This document shows, piece by piece, positions 1-8,078 of a stretch of DNA of 58,898 nt; within the stretch, counting starts at the first letter, position 1; the number at the start of each line of letters is the position of its first letter. The position numbers and the translations under genes are program-made. The DNA is from Clostridia bacterium. GTDB taxonomy: Bacteria; Bacillota; Clostridia; Oscillospirales; Acutalibacteraceae. The notes below the pieces were generated by a model. That model made no database searches and had not been told where the DNA came from. It saw only the letters and a list, made by a program, of their open reading frames with translations. The DNA lies in contig JAFUPX010000044.1 of NCBI GenBank assembly GCA_017472575.1, positions 1 through 58,898 of the forward strand. The letters run 5' to 3'.

Positions 1-72
1 CAGGAGCGGCATATAAGAGGCGGAATGGCTACCAGAAAAAAATACAGAGGAGAGTATACCGAGGCTCCGTAA
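1..72 (+). CDS. 3' end of an unrecognised gene (partial)
   Basis: An open frame runs from the first base to a TAA at 70-72 and encodes the last 23 residues of a protein, a very basic tail containing GGMATRKKYRGEY. It is followed by two hairpins, which supports a real gene end. Too little is present to name a family. Confidence 0.5.
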   Translation, partial: QERHIRGGMATRKKYRGEYTEAP

Positions 73-86
73 GGAAGTTTGTTTTA

Positions 87-165
87 TTAGGCTGACTTTC
101 ATCAGTCTAACAATAAAAATTTTATCCCCTTCGTATCTGTATGATACAGAAGGGGATAATTTTTA
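87..165. terminator. Double hairpin, bidirectional terminator
   Basis: A first hairpin has arms 87-95 and 102-110 (one G:T pair). A second, stronger one has arms TTATCCCCTTC (122-132) and GAAGGGGATAA (149-159), with an inner GTATC/GATAC extension, followed by T's on the plus strand and preceded by A's that serve the minus strand. It lies between the convergent ends of the partial gene and cadA. Confidence 0.8.
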
Positions 166-171
166 ATCAAA

Positions 172-2013
172 TTAATTTTTTAATACTCTTATAGAGTTTA
201 TCACTGCTATTACAAGCACACCTGCGTCCGCAAAGGCGGCAAACCACATATTTGAAAGTCCCGCTATGCTTAAAATCAGAATTCCTATTTTTACCGAAAG
301 AGAAAAAATAATGTTTTGCCATACTATTCGGTTTGTTTTTTGGGAAATTTTAAAGGCGGTGAAGATTTTAGAGGGCTTATCGTCCATAAGAACAACATCA
401 GCAGCTCCTATTGCCGCGTCCGACCCCATAGCACCCATTGCAAAGCCTATATCCGCCATAGCCAGCACCGGCGCATCATTTACACCGTCTCCAACGAAGG
501 CGGTTTTTTCTTTTTCGGAGCTTTTTTCTATAATTTCTTTAAGCTTCATAACCTTTTGCTCAGGTAAAAGGGAGGAGGAAAAGTTTTCAATTCCAATACT
601 TTCGGCAATAGCTTTGGCAGTAACAGCATTGTCGCCTGTGAGCATATGAGGCTTAATACCTTTGCTTTTAAAGCTGTTTACAGTTGAAAGACTGTCCTCC
701 TTAATACTGTCAGTTATAACGATATGTCCGGCATACTCGCCGTCAATACAAATATGAACTACCGTTCCCGCCTCGGCACTATCTTTATGCTTTACACCTG
801 TTTTCTCCATAAGGCGGTCATTTCCGGCGAAAACAGTTTTGCCCGAAACGGTTGCCTTAATACCAAAGCCCGGCATTTCCTCTACATCAGTTACAGCTAT
901 ATTTTCGATATTTCCTGCCGCTTTAAGAATAGCTTTTGAAACAGGGTGATTTGAGTATTTTTCGGCGGCGGCTGTTATCAGCAGAAGCTCTTTTTCTTCA
1001 ATTTTTTCAGGATATACACCTGATACTGAAAAGCTGCCCTTGGTGAGGGTTCCGGTTTTGTCAAAAACTATGTTTTTAATTTTGCTTATGTTTTCAAGGG
1101 TAGCGGCGTTTTTGATAAGTATACCCTTTTTAGAAGCACCGCCTATTCCGCTGAAATATGTAAGCGGAATGGAGACAACAAGCGCACACGGGCAGGATAC
1201 AACCAGCATCATCAGCGCTCTGTACAACCAGAGAGAAAAGTCCCCGAAAATTATTGAGGGAACAACTGCTACAAGGACAGCCAGAATAACAACAACAGGG
1301 GTATAATATTTTGCAAAACGCTTTATAAAGCTTTCGGTTTTAGCCTTGCTCTTTGCGGATTCCTCCATCAATCTTATAATTTTTGCCGCTGTAGACTCAT
1401 TAAAGCCGCCCTCAGCGGAAATCTTGATAAGACCGTTTATATTGATGCAGCCGCTTAATACCTTGTCACCTACAGTTACATCGGCAGGGATGGATTCACC
1501 TGTCAGCGAGCAGGTATCAACCGAGGAAGAGCCCTCTGTTATGATACCGTCCACCGGAATTTTCTCACCCGGTTTTATTATAAGAATGTCACCCTTTACA
1601 ATTTCCTCGGGAGAAACGGTTATAATCCCGTTTTCCGTTTGCTTGTTAGCCTTGTCGGGTCTAAGATTAATAAGCGAATTTATGCTTTTCTTGCTTTTAT
1701 CAACCGCAATATGCTCAAGCAGCTCTCCTACAGCAAAGAACAGCATAACAAAAACAGCCTCAGGATATTCGCCTATGCAAAACGCGCCTATCGTGGCTAT
1801 TCCCATAAGAAAACATTCGTCGAAAATCTCGCCGTGTATAATATTTTCCGCAGCCTCCTTTAAAACCTCTCCGCCGATTATAATATAAGGAATAAGGAAT
1901 ATTACGATTTGAGCCCAAACAGGCAGGGAAAATACCGAGGTTACAAGCATTGCCGCTACAAGTAAAACAGCGGTAACAATAATTTTAATAATATCTTCTT
2001 TATGCTCTTTCAT
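172..2013 (-). CDS. cadA: Heavy-metal translocating P1B-type ATPase (Zn/Cd/Pb efflux)
   Basis: This membrane pump couples ATP hydrolysis to metal export. In the 613 residues one can see TGES of the actuator domain (171-174), the transmembrane metal site CPC (274-276), the phosphorylation loop DKTGT (318-322), the P1B-specific HP dipeptide (356-357) and GDGVND (508-513). Hydrophobic helices lie at about 9-50, 66-100, 236-285 and near the C-terminus. There is no N-terminal CxxC metal-binding domain, so the protein is shorter than CadA/ZntA of about 700 residues. The start lies 4 bases after the cadC stop and has GGAGTG upstream. A CadC-like partner points to Zn, Cd or Pb; the exact metal is inferred. 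Confidence 0.9.
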   Translation of the reverse strand: MKEHKEDIIKIIVTAVLLVAAMLVTSVFSLPVWAQIVIFLIPYIIIGGEVLKEAAENIIHGEIFDECFLMGIATIGAFCIGEYPEAVFVMLFFAVGELLEHIAVDKSKKSINSLINLRPDKANKQTENGIITVSPEEIVKGDILIIKPGEKIPVDGIITEGSSSVDTCSLTGESIPADVTVGDKVLSGCININGLIKISAEGGFNESTAAKIIRLMEESAKSKAKTESFIKRFAKYYTPVVVILAVLVAVVPSIIFGDFSLWLYRALMMLVVSCPCALVVSIPLTYFSGIGGASKKGILIKNAATLENISKIKNIVFDKTGTLTKGSFSVSGVYPEKIEEKELLLITAAAEKYSNHPVSKAILKAAGNIENIAVTDVEEMPGFGIKATVSGKTVFAGNDRLMEKTGVKHKDSAEAGTVVHICIDGEYAGHIVITDSIKEDSLSTVNSFKSKGIKPHMLTGDNAVTAKAIAESIGIENFSSSLLPEQKVMKLKEIIEKSSEKEKTAFVGDGVNDAPVLAMADIGFAMGAMGSDAAIGAADVVLMDDKPSKIFTAFKISQKTNRIVWQNIIFSLSVKIGILILSIAGLSNMWFAAFADAGVLVIAVINSIRVLKN

Positions 2014-2017
2014 GGTA

Positions 2018-2380
2018 TCACTCCGTTACATGCTCAATTCCCTGAGCGATAATTGTTTTAACATGGTTATCTGCAAGGGAATAGTAGCAAACCTTGCCCT
2101 GCTTTCTGAACTTAACAAGTCCCGCGTTTTTCAGCACTCTGAGCTGATGTGATATTGCAGAGACAGTCATATCAAGAACATCCGCTATATCACAGACGCA
2201 TACCTCGCTCTCGAGTAAAACATAAAGTATGCGGATACGCGTACTGTCCCCGAAAACCTTATAAAGCTCGGCAAGATCATAAAGTGTATCAATAGAGGGC
2301 ATACCTTTAGCCACGGTATCGACTAAATCCTTGTGTACCTCACTGCTTTCACAGCAGGGAGCTGCAGTATTATCTGTCAT
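2018..2380 (-). CDS. cadC: ArsR/SmtB-family metal-responsive repressor, CadC-like
   Basis: A 120-residue winged-helix repressor that leaves DNA when metal binds. Both classic metal sites seem present: CVC (61-63) in the ECVCDIAD region with an N-terminal Cys pair (9-10), as in the alpha3N site of CadC, and D104, H106, H117 and E120 near the C-terminus, which fit the alpha5 pattern DxHx10HxxE. The recognition helix region is SAISHQLRVLKNAGLV (74-89). It is the first gene of a two-gene operon with the ATPase and has a consensus promoter with an overlapping dyad at 2402-2451, so autoregulation is likely. A CzrA or SmtB name would also fit. Confidence 0.88.
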   Translation of the reverse strand: MTDNTAAPCCESSEVHKDLVDTVAKGMPSIDTLYDLAELYKVFGDSTRIRILYVLLESEVCVCDIADVLDMTVSAISHQLRVLKNAGLVKFRKQGKVCYYSLADNHVKTIIAQGIEHVTE

Positions 2381-2401
2381 AAAAACACCTTCTTTGAATA
2401 A

Positions 2402-2451
2402 TTGAACGATTGTTCAAATGTTATTATAAATCAGTGCTTCTGATTTGTCAA
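2402..2451 (-). promoter_or_regulatory. cadC-cadA promoter with ArsR-type operator
   Basis: On the minus strand TTGACA (2446-2451) and TATAAT (2423-2428) are separated by exactly 17 bp. Just downstream lies the dyad TTGAAC-N4-GTTCAA (2402-2417), which matches the TTGAAC/GTTCAA half-sites of SmtB/CadC operators and covers the expected transcription start. Confidence 0.85.
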
Positions 2452-2549
2452 GACCAAATAAAAGAGATTATTATATTCCTAGTCTTCCATATAATATTGA
2501 AAAAAATTTAATTAATGATATACTGATTTCAGGCGGTGTTAGAGTTAAT

Positions 2550-3395
2550 ATGAAAATTTATAAATTTGAAAAATTTATAGGCGATGGAAGAACTATCGGG
2601 ATTTTTTGCAATCAGCAAAGTTCTGACGAAAGTCTGCATTCGCATGATTTTATTGAAGTTGTGTATGTTTTATCAGGCAAGGCAACACAGAGGGTAGACG
2701 AAGCCTGCTACGAGGTTGAAAGAGGAGATATTATTTTCATTAATTACGGCGGTAAGCACTCTTTTGAGCCTCACGGTGCTTTTAAATATGTAAATATTTG
2801 TTTTATGCCTGAAACTCTTGGGATTACCGTTATCACTCAGGATAATGCGCTGGCGTTATTATCTCTTACAGCATTTGATGATATGCGCAAGGATAAAAAC
2901 GGCGGAAAGTTTTCTTTCTCAGGTCAAGAGCGCGAGGAAATTGAATTTATTATAAATGCTATGCTAAATGAGTTTCAAAGTTCGCTTTGTTTTTCGGAAA
3001 AGGTGATCGAGAGTTATCTTGTGGCATTGCTTACCAAAATACTTAGAAAAACAGTTATAGATGATACCGCTGATATTAAAACTGAGTGGGAGAAGCTTTG
3101 TGAATATATAGAGGAAAATCTCGGCGAGGAATTAACGCTTTCTTCGCTTGCGGAAAAAAGCTTTTACAATCCTGCTTATTTCAGCCGTAAATTCAAACAG
3201 TGCTTTGGAATTTCAGTGTCTAAATATATACGTGAAAAAAGAATAGAATATGCTATGAAGCTTTTACGGAATACAACGCTTTGTGTAGATGAAATAATAG
3301 AAAAGTCAGGATTTTCGGACAGAAGCGTATTTTACAGGCAGTTTTCAATATTCACCGGAAAAACTCCTAATGAATATCGGCAAAAAGTAAAATAA
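2550..3395 (+). CDS. AraC-family transcriptional regulator with cupin sensor domain
   Basis: A 281-residue regulator with an N-terminal cupin-like sensor (residues about 1-110, with HSHDFIEVVYVLSG near 30-43) and a C-terminal pair of AraC helix-turn-helix motifs (about 185-281, ending FTGKTPNEYRQ). I chose ATG 2550 because the frame extension to TTG 2445 runs through the -35 box of the divergent cadC promoter. TATAAT at 2489-2494 may be its -10. A terminator follows, and the next gene is an ADP-ribosylglycohydrolase-like protein, the probable target. The effector is unknown; this domain order is typical of sugar or metabolite regulators. Confidence 0.85.
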   Translation: MKIYKFEKFIGDGRTIGIFCNQQSSDESLHSHDFIEVVYVLSGKATQRVDEACYEVERGDIIFINYGGKHSFEPHGAFKYVNICFMPETLGITVITQDNALALLSLTAFDDMRKDKNGGKFSFSGQEREEIEFIINAMLNEFQSSLCFSEKVIESYLVALLTKILRKTVIDDTADIKTEWEKLCEYIEENLGEELTLSSLAEKSFYNPAYFSRKFKQCFGISVSKYIREKRIEYAMKLLRNTTLCVDEIIEKSGFSDRSVFYRQFSIFTGKTPNEYRQKVK

Positions 3396-3428
3396 AACAA
3401 CCTTCAAGGTAAAATATCACTACAGAAT

Positions 3429-3474
3429 AAACTCCTATTTTATGGTATTATCCATAAGAGGAGTTTAATTTTTT
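3429..3474 (+). terminator. Intrinsic terminator after the AraC gene
   Basis: Nested stem AAACTCCT/AGGAGTTT (3429-3436 with 3459-3466) and TTATGG/CCATAA (3440-3445 with 3452-3457), followed by AATTTTTT. It ends only about 20 bases before the next start codon, so it could also attenuate that gene. Confidence 0.75.
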
Positions 3475-3493
3475 ACTGAAAGGTGATTTTTTT

Positions 3494-5017
3494 ATGAAGC
3501 TTGATTTTAAAAATTATAAAGATAAAGTAAAGGCATGCTGGTTAGGCAAAAATATCGGCGGAACAATGGGTACTCCGTATGAGTGTATGAGAGAAGTGCT
3601 TGATATAAAGGGCTTTAAAACCGCCCCTAATGTTGTTTTGCCGAATGATGACCTTGATTTGCAGCTTGTATGGCTCTATGCGCTTGAGCAGCTGGGAGCT
3701 CATGCGATTAATGCAAATATTTTGGGCGAGTTTTGGCATAGTCTGATTACTCCGCATTGGAATGAGTACGGAATAGGAAAAGCCAATATGAGAAGAGGTT
3801 TGATTCCTCCGCTTTCAGGTGATTACGATAATGATTGGCGCAATTCAAACGGAGCTTGGATAAGAACGGAAATATGGGCCTGTGTAGCTCCGGCAATGCC
3901 CGTTATTGCGGCAAAATATGCTATAGAAGATGCTAAGGTTGACCACGGAGCAGGCGAGGGAACATTTGCGGCGGCTTTTGTTGCGGCTATGCAGTCAAGC
4001 GCGTTTGCAATACAAGATCTTAATAGCTGTATTGAAATTGGACTCTCGGCAATTCCTGAGAAAAGCAGAGTAGCAAGAACGGTTAGATTAGTTTTAGATT
4101 GCTATAATAAAGGAATGGATTGGCTTGAGGCAAGAAACCGTGTTTTAGAGGAAAATATGGATATCGGTAACGGTTGGTTTGAAGCTCCCTCCAATATCGG
4201 ATATACGGTTATCGGTCTGATTTACGGCGAGGGAGATTTTAAAAAATCTATGATAACCGCTATTAACTGCGGAGACGATACCGACTGCACCGGCGCAACG
4301 GTTGGAGCAACTCTCGGTATTCTCTATGGTATGGAAGGTTTGCCAAAGGATTGGTGCGACCATATAGGAGATTCAATTGTTACAGTTTCAATTTCCAAGG
4401 GAGGTCAGGGCGGACTTTTCCCAAAAACCTGCTCTGAGCTTACCGAAAGGGTGGTTTCATTAGCACCGAGTGTACTTTACGCGCATAATAAATCGGTTGA
4501 ATATGCGCATCAGGTTTGGACGGATAAAATATATGATTCCAACGGAAGAGAGCATAGTGTTGAATTTTCCGATGTTAATGAAATCCCTGAGGATATTGAA
4601 GATTTGCTTAAACGCAGAGTAAAGCTTTTGCTTCTTCCTGAAACAGAAAGGCTAAAACCGTATTCGATGCATTTTGAATCGGCATTTATTCGCGCGGATG
4701 TAACATTAGGCGGTGTTCCCGAAATTAAACCGTCCGGAGAAATTTCCGCACATATTAAATTTTCAAATGTGCGTGCTTTTGAAAATCAACAGCATCCGTT
4801 ATCGCTTCGTTGGATTTTACCCGAAGGCTTTTCGGCTCAGGGAAAGAGGAGTGCATTATTAATGGATTACAATGCTCACAGTATAGGTGAGACATCTGTT
4901 GACGCAGCAATAAAAGCAGGAGATATTGTTTCGGGTGATAACAGAATAATTCTTGAAGTAACTGTTCCCGGCAGACATACCGCTCTGTATATTTCTTTTG
5001 TATTGTTTGGCTGTTAA
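3494..5017 (+). CDS. ADP-ribosylglycohydrolase-family protein with C-terminal extension
   Basis: The first ~340 of 507 residues belong to the ADP-ribosylglycohydrolase (DraG/ARH) fold. Visible metal-site signatures are NDDLDLQ (51-57) and GDDTDCTGATVG (260-271), with the usual G-x-x-G-x-x-G start (KNIGGTMG). These acidic residues bind two divalent ions in DraG. The last ~140 residues look like a beta-rich extra domain. SD AAGGTGA precedes ATG 3494. It sits alone between two terminators, after an AraC regulator. Family members remove ADP-ribose from proteins or act on nucleosides; which applies here cannot be told from sequence. Confidence 0.85.
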   Translation: MKLDFKNYKDKVKACWLGKNIGGTMGTPYECMREVLDIKGFKTAPNVVLPNDDLDLQLVWLYALEQLGAHAINANILGEFWHSLITPHWNEYGIGKANMRRGLIPPLSGDYDNDWRNSNGAWIRTEIWACVAPAMPVIAAKYAIEDAKVDHGAGEGTFAAAFVAAMQSSAFAIQDLNSCIEIGLSAIPEKSRVARTVRLVLDCYNKGMDWLEARNRVLEENMDIGNGWFEAPSNIGYTVIGLIYGEGDFKKSMITAINCGDDTDCTGATVGATLGILYGMEGLPKDWCDHIGDSIVTVSISKGGQGGLFPKTCSELTERVVSLAPSVLYAHNKSVEYAHQVWTDKIYDSNGREHSVEFSDVNEIPEDIEDLLKRRVKLLLLPETERLKPYSMHFESAFIRADVTLGGVPEIKPSGEISAHIKFSNVRAFENQQHPLSLRWILPEGFSAQGKRSALLMDYNAHSIGETSVDAAIKAGDIVSGDNRIILEVTVPGRHTALYISFVLFGC

Positions 5018-5027
5018 AGTAAATTAG

Positions 5028-5071
5028 AAGACCGTATTTTGAAGATTGCTCTTCAAAATACGGTCTTTTTA
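5028..5071 (+). terminator. Strong intrinsic terminator
   Basis: A 17-bp perfect stem, arms 5028-5044 and 5051-5067, with a 6-base loop and a T-run that overlaps the 3' arm. It follows the ADP-ribosylglycohydrolase stop at 5017 and works on either strand. Confidence 0.9.
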
Positions 5072-5329
5072 TGAGTATCTTCATTCATAAGAATGCAACA
5101 CTAAATATTACGCAAAATTTGTTAAAAATTGCTGTTTACTTATTTCACTTATCCTGTTAAACTATAGTTTGAACAGGAGTTGCTTTAGTATGACGAAATT
5201 TGAAAATCTGCAGTGCAAGCTTGTGCAGTTGGATTGGTGCATTATATAGGCTAAGCGTTGCCTGCCTTTATAATAATAACCGTACCTAATCATTGTTGAA
5301 AACAGAATTCTCAGAAGGGAAAAAAGAAA
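5072..5329 (+). other. Intergenic region with inverted repeat and possible 19-codon ORF
   Basis: This gap holds an inverted repeat CCTGTTAAAC (5153-5162) / GTTTGAACAGG (5167-5177), one base off perfect symmetry, whose right arm ends in AGGAG. Twelve bases later ATG 5190 opens a 19-codon ORF ending at TAG 5247-5249 (it starts MTKFENLQC). It could be a leader peptide or chance; no other support is visible. No clear promoter for the glycosyltransferase was found. Confidence 0.3.
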
Positions 5330-6439
5330 ATGCAAGTGCTGATACTTTCATGTAATACGGGAGAGGGACATAATTCCGCTGCAAAGGCAATAAAGGACCG
5401 TTTTGATTTTCACGGTCACGATGCAGTTATAAAGGATGCTTTATGTTTCTGGTCACCCGAAATCTCTAAGGTAATAAGCAAGAGTCATATTTTTATTTAC
5501 CGTCGGCTTCCTAAGCTGTTCGGTATAGGTTACCGCTTTGAGGAAAACCATCCGCCTAAAGAGGGAGAGGAGTCCCTTAAATACGAGCTTGTTATAAGAG
5601 GAAGTGAATCGCTTTACGAGTATTTGAAAGCGGTTGGGTATGATGCAATTATCTGTACGCATGTTTTTTCGGCAATGATGGTTACCGAAATTAAAAGGCG
5701 GTATCATTATAATGTTAAAAGCTATTTTGTGGCAACAGATTATACCTGCAGTCCCGGAGTTGCAGAGTCAAGTCTTGATACATATTTTATCCCGCATCCT
5801 GCATTAACAGATGAATTTGTTTCCTGCGGTGTGGAAAGAGAAAAAATAGAACCGTTCGGTATACCTGTAAGGCAGGAATTTTATAATCAGGTATCCGCTG
5901 TTAAGGCTAAAAAAACCTTGGGACTTTCTGCGGAAAAGGATATTATATTACTTGCCTGCGGAAGTATGGGCTGCGGACCTATAAAAGAAATCACAGATTA
6001 TTTTGCAGAAAATATTGAAAAGAGTGCAATGCTTGTTGTGATAGCGGGAAGCAACCGAAAGCTTTATAAATCTCTCGGAAAATACCGAGAGTGTGAAAAT
6101 GTAAAAATATTGGGTTATACCACCCGTATGTCTCTTTATATGGATGCCGCAACGGTTATTTTAACAAAGCCGGGAGGACTAAGCTCCACCGAGGCAGCTG
6201 TTAAGGGACTGCCGATGATATTTATAAATGCGGTTCCCGGCTGTGAAACGAGGAACATAGAATTTTTTGAGAAAAACGGTTTCGCCTTAAAAAGGGACAG
6301 TACCCCTGCTCTTTTAAAAGAAGTTGAGGCATATGTAAATAATCCCGAAAAAAGAAAAGAGAAAAGAACGCAGTTAAAAAAAGATTTCAGCGGGAATGCA
6401 GCCGAAAAAATCTATGAGTATGTAATTAAGTGTGATTAA
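5330..6439 (+). CDS. UgtP/MGDG-synthase-like glycosyltransferase (GT28 type)
   Basis: A 369-residue cytoplasmic or membrane-associated GT-B glycosyltransferase. The N-terminus LILSCNTGEGHNSAAKAI (4-21) is the acceptor-side signature of monogalactosyldiacylglycerol synthase and UgtP. The C-terminal nucleotide-sugar site shows KPGGLSSTEAAVKGLPMIF (about 281-299), matching the GT28 GGxxxxE pattern. It probably adds glucose or galactose to diacylglycerol to make glycolipids for the membrane or lipoteichoic acid anchors. SD AGAAGGG precedes ATG 5330. It appears monocistronic. Sugar donor and number of sugars added are not decided by the sequence. Confidence 0.85.
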   Translation: MQVLILSCNTGEGHNSAAKAIKDRFDFHGHDAVIKDALCFWSPEISKVISKSHIFIYRRLPKLFGIGYRFEENHPPKEGEESLKYELVIRGSESLYEYLKAVGYDAIICTHVFSAMMVTEIKRRYHYNVKSYFVATDYTCSPGVAESSLDTYFIPHPALTDEFVSCGVEREKIEPFGIPVRQEFYNQVSAVKAKKTLGLSAEKDIILLACGSMGCGPIKEITDYFAENIEKSAMLVVIAGSNRKLYKSLGKYRECENVKILGYTTRMSLYMDAATVILTKPGGLSSTEAAVKGLPMIFINAVPGCETRNIEFFEKNGFALKRDSTPALLKEVEAYVNNPEKRKEKRTQLKKDFSGNAAEKIYEYVIKCD

Positions 6440-6720
6440 ATGGTGGATTACATAAGCTTTGATTGAATAAGCTTAAAATTGAGGAATTTTCTCATCTACC
6501 GCTTGGAACAGTAAGCATTTTTCATCTGCTTTGTGGAGAATTGCTTTCAGCATAGTTTCTGTGCTTATATGTGCGTCAGCCTAATCAGCATTCGGTTATT
6601 AATATCGTTGTTGCGCTTGTTCTTTGTGCTGCCTCATATCCTTTTGCTTGTATTTTGCCGTATAAAATATGCAGGAAAAATGCACAAAAAACGCAAAAAT
6701 ATGCATAAAAAGAGCCAATA
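6440..6720 (+). other. Intergenic region without a supported gene
   Basis: Nothing convincing is encoded here. One frame from GTG 6533 gives 71 residues, but it has no ribosome binding site and its tail runs into AT-rich regulatory DNA. From about 6669 onward the strand is rich in ATGCA and GCATAAA words, probably the outer part of an ArgR-type binding region. Confidence 0.4.
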
Positions 6721-6835
6721 CATAAATAAAATTCATAATTATGCATAAATATTTATTTTACACTTGACAAATGTGCATATACAAGGTATAATGTTTGCAT
6801 ATTTGAAAATAATTTGCATAAATATTCATCGGAGG
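6721..6835 (+). promoter_or_regulatory. argG promoter with ArgR-type ARG boxes
   Basis: TTGACA (6764-6769) and TATAAT (6787-6792) with a 17-bp spacer form a near-ideal sigma-A promoter. The 14-mer TGCATAAATATTCA (6815-6828) differs at one position from the ARG-box core TGAATWWWWATTCA and lies just downstream of the start site. A second match, TGCATAAATATTTA (6742-6755), has two mismatches and lies upstream of -35. This arrangement fits arginine-dependent ArgR repression. The ribosome binding site GGAGG is at 6831-6835. Confidence 0.75.
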
Positions 6836-6843
6836 TAATAAAA

Positions 6844-8067
6844 ATGGATAAAAGCAAAATCAAAAAGGTAGTTTTAGCTTATTCGGGAGGTCTTGATACA
6901 TCTATCATAATCCCGTGGCTCAAGGAAAATTACAATAACTGCGAGGTTATCGCTGTATCGGGAAATGTCGGTCAGGCGGACGAGCTTGAGGGCCTTGAGG
7001 AAAAGGCTATAAAAACAGGTGCTTCAAAGCTTTATGTTCTTGACCAGACAGAGGAGTATGTAAACGATTTCATTATTCCTACAATGAAAGCAGGAGCAGT
7101 TTATGAGGATTATCTTTTAGGTACAAGCCATGCCCGTCCCTGCATAGCAAAGGGTCTTGTAGAAATCGCTATTAAAGAGGGAGCGGACGCTATCGTTCAC
7201 GGCTGTACAGGCAAGGGCAACGATCAGGTTCGTTTTGAGCTTGCTATTAAGCATTTTGCTCCCAATATGCCTATAATTGCTCCGTGGAGAGAGTGGGATA
7301 TTAAATCCCGTGATGAGGAAATAGAGTATGCCGAGGCGCATAACATTCCGCTGAAGATTAACCGCGAGACAAACTATTCAAAGGATAAGAACCTTTGGCA
7401 TTTATCGCATGAGGGTCTTGACCTTGAGGATACCGGCAACGAGCCTATGTATGAAAAGGAAGGCTTCCTTGAAATGGGTGTTTCTCCCATTGCTGCTCCC
7501 GACAAGCCTACATATGTGACCCTTGAATTTGAAAAGGGTGTTCCTGTAGCGCTTGACGGAGAAAAAATGACTGCTAAGGAAATAATCTTAAAGCTTAACG
7601 AAATTGGCGGAGCAAACGGTATCGGAATTATTGATATCGTTGAAAACCGTCTTGTAGGTATGAAGTGCCGCGGAGTATACGAAACTCCCGGAGGAACAAT
7701 TCTTTACAAGGCTCACAATGTTCTTGAAACTATCTGCCTTGATAAGATGACTATGCACGAAAAGCAGAAGCTTTCCATAACCTTTGCCGAGCTTGTTTAC
7801 AACGGTCAGTGGTTTACACCTTTGCGTGAGGCATTAAGCGCATTTGTTGATAAAACTCAGGAGAAGGTTACAGGCAAAGTAAAACTTAAGCTTTATAAGG
7901 GCAATATGATAAATGCCGGAGTTTGGAGCCCATATTCACTTTACAGCGAAGAAATCGCAACCTTTGGTGAGAGTGATTACGACCAGCGTGATTCAGCAGG
8001 CTTCATTAACCTTTACGGTCTTCCCATCAAGGTTCAGGCTATGGTAGACGCTAAAAATAAGAAATAA
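6844..8067 (+). CDS. argG: Argininosuccinate synthase
   Basis: Joins citrulline and aspartate with ATP cleavage to AMP and PPi, the penultimate step of arginine synthesis. The 407-residue protein starts [20 protein letters not shown], with the N-type ATP pyrophosphatase loop SGGLDTS at 14-20, and keeps the family blocks [14 protein letters not shown] and [11 protein letters not shown] 6844 is preferred over an upstream TTG (6814) because that extension covers the ARG box and the GGAGG ribosome binding site. argH follows after 11 bases, and both should be under the ArgR-type promoter. Confidence 0.97.
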   Translation: MDKSKIKKVVLAYSGGLDTSIIIPWLKENYNNCEVIAVSGNVGQADELEGLEEKAIKTGASKLYVLDQTEEYVNDFIIPTMKAGAVYEDYLLGTSHARPCIAKGLVEIAIKEGADAIVHGCTGKGNDQVRFELAIKHFAPNMPIIAPWREWDIKSRDEEIEYAEAHNIPLKINRETNYSKDKNLWHLSHEGLDLEDTGNEPMYEKEGFLEMGVSPIAAPDKPTYVTLEFEKGVPVALDGEKMTAKEIILKLNEIGGANGIGIIDIVENRLVGMKCRGVYETPGGTILYKAHNVLETICLDKMTMHEKQKLSITFAELVYNGQWFTPLREALSAFVDKTQEKVTGKVKLKLYKGNMINAGVWSPYSLYSEEIATFGESDYDQRDSAGFINLYGLPIKVQAMVDAKNKK

Positions 8068-8078
8068 GGATTAGAAAT

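Noticed and set aside
6533-6748. 71-codon frame upstream of argG
   Set aside because: Starts with GTG without a ribosome binding site, is hydrophobic then Lys/His rich, and ends in the AT-rich ArgR-type region.
6814-6843. Longer argG start at TTG 6814
   Set aside because: Would place the ARG box and the GGAGG ribosome binding site inside the coding sequence; ATG 6844 has ideal spacing.
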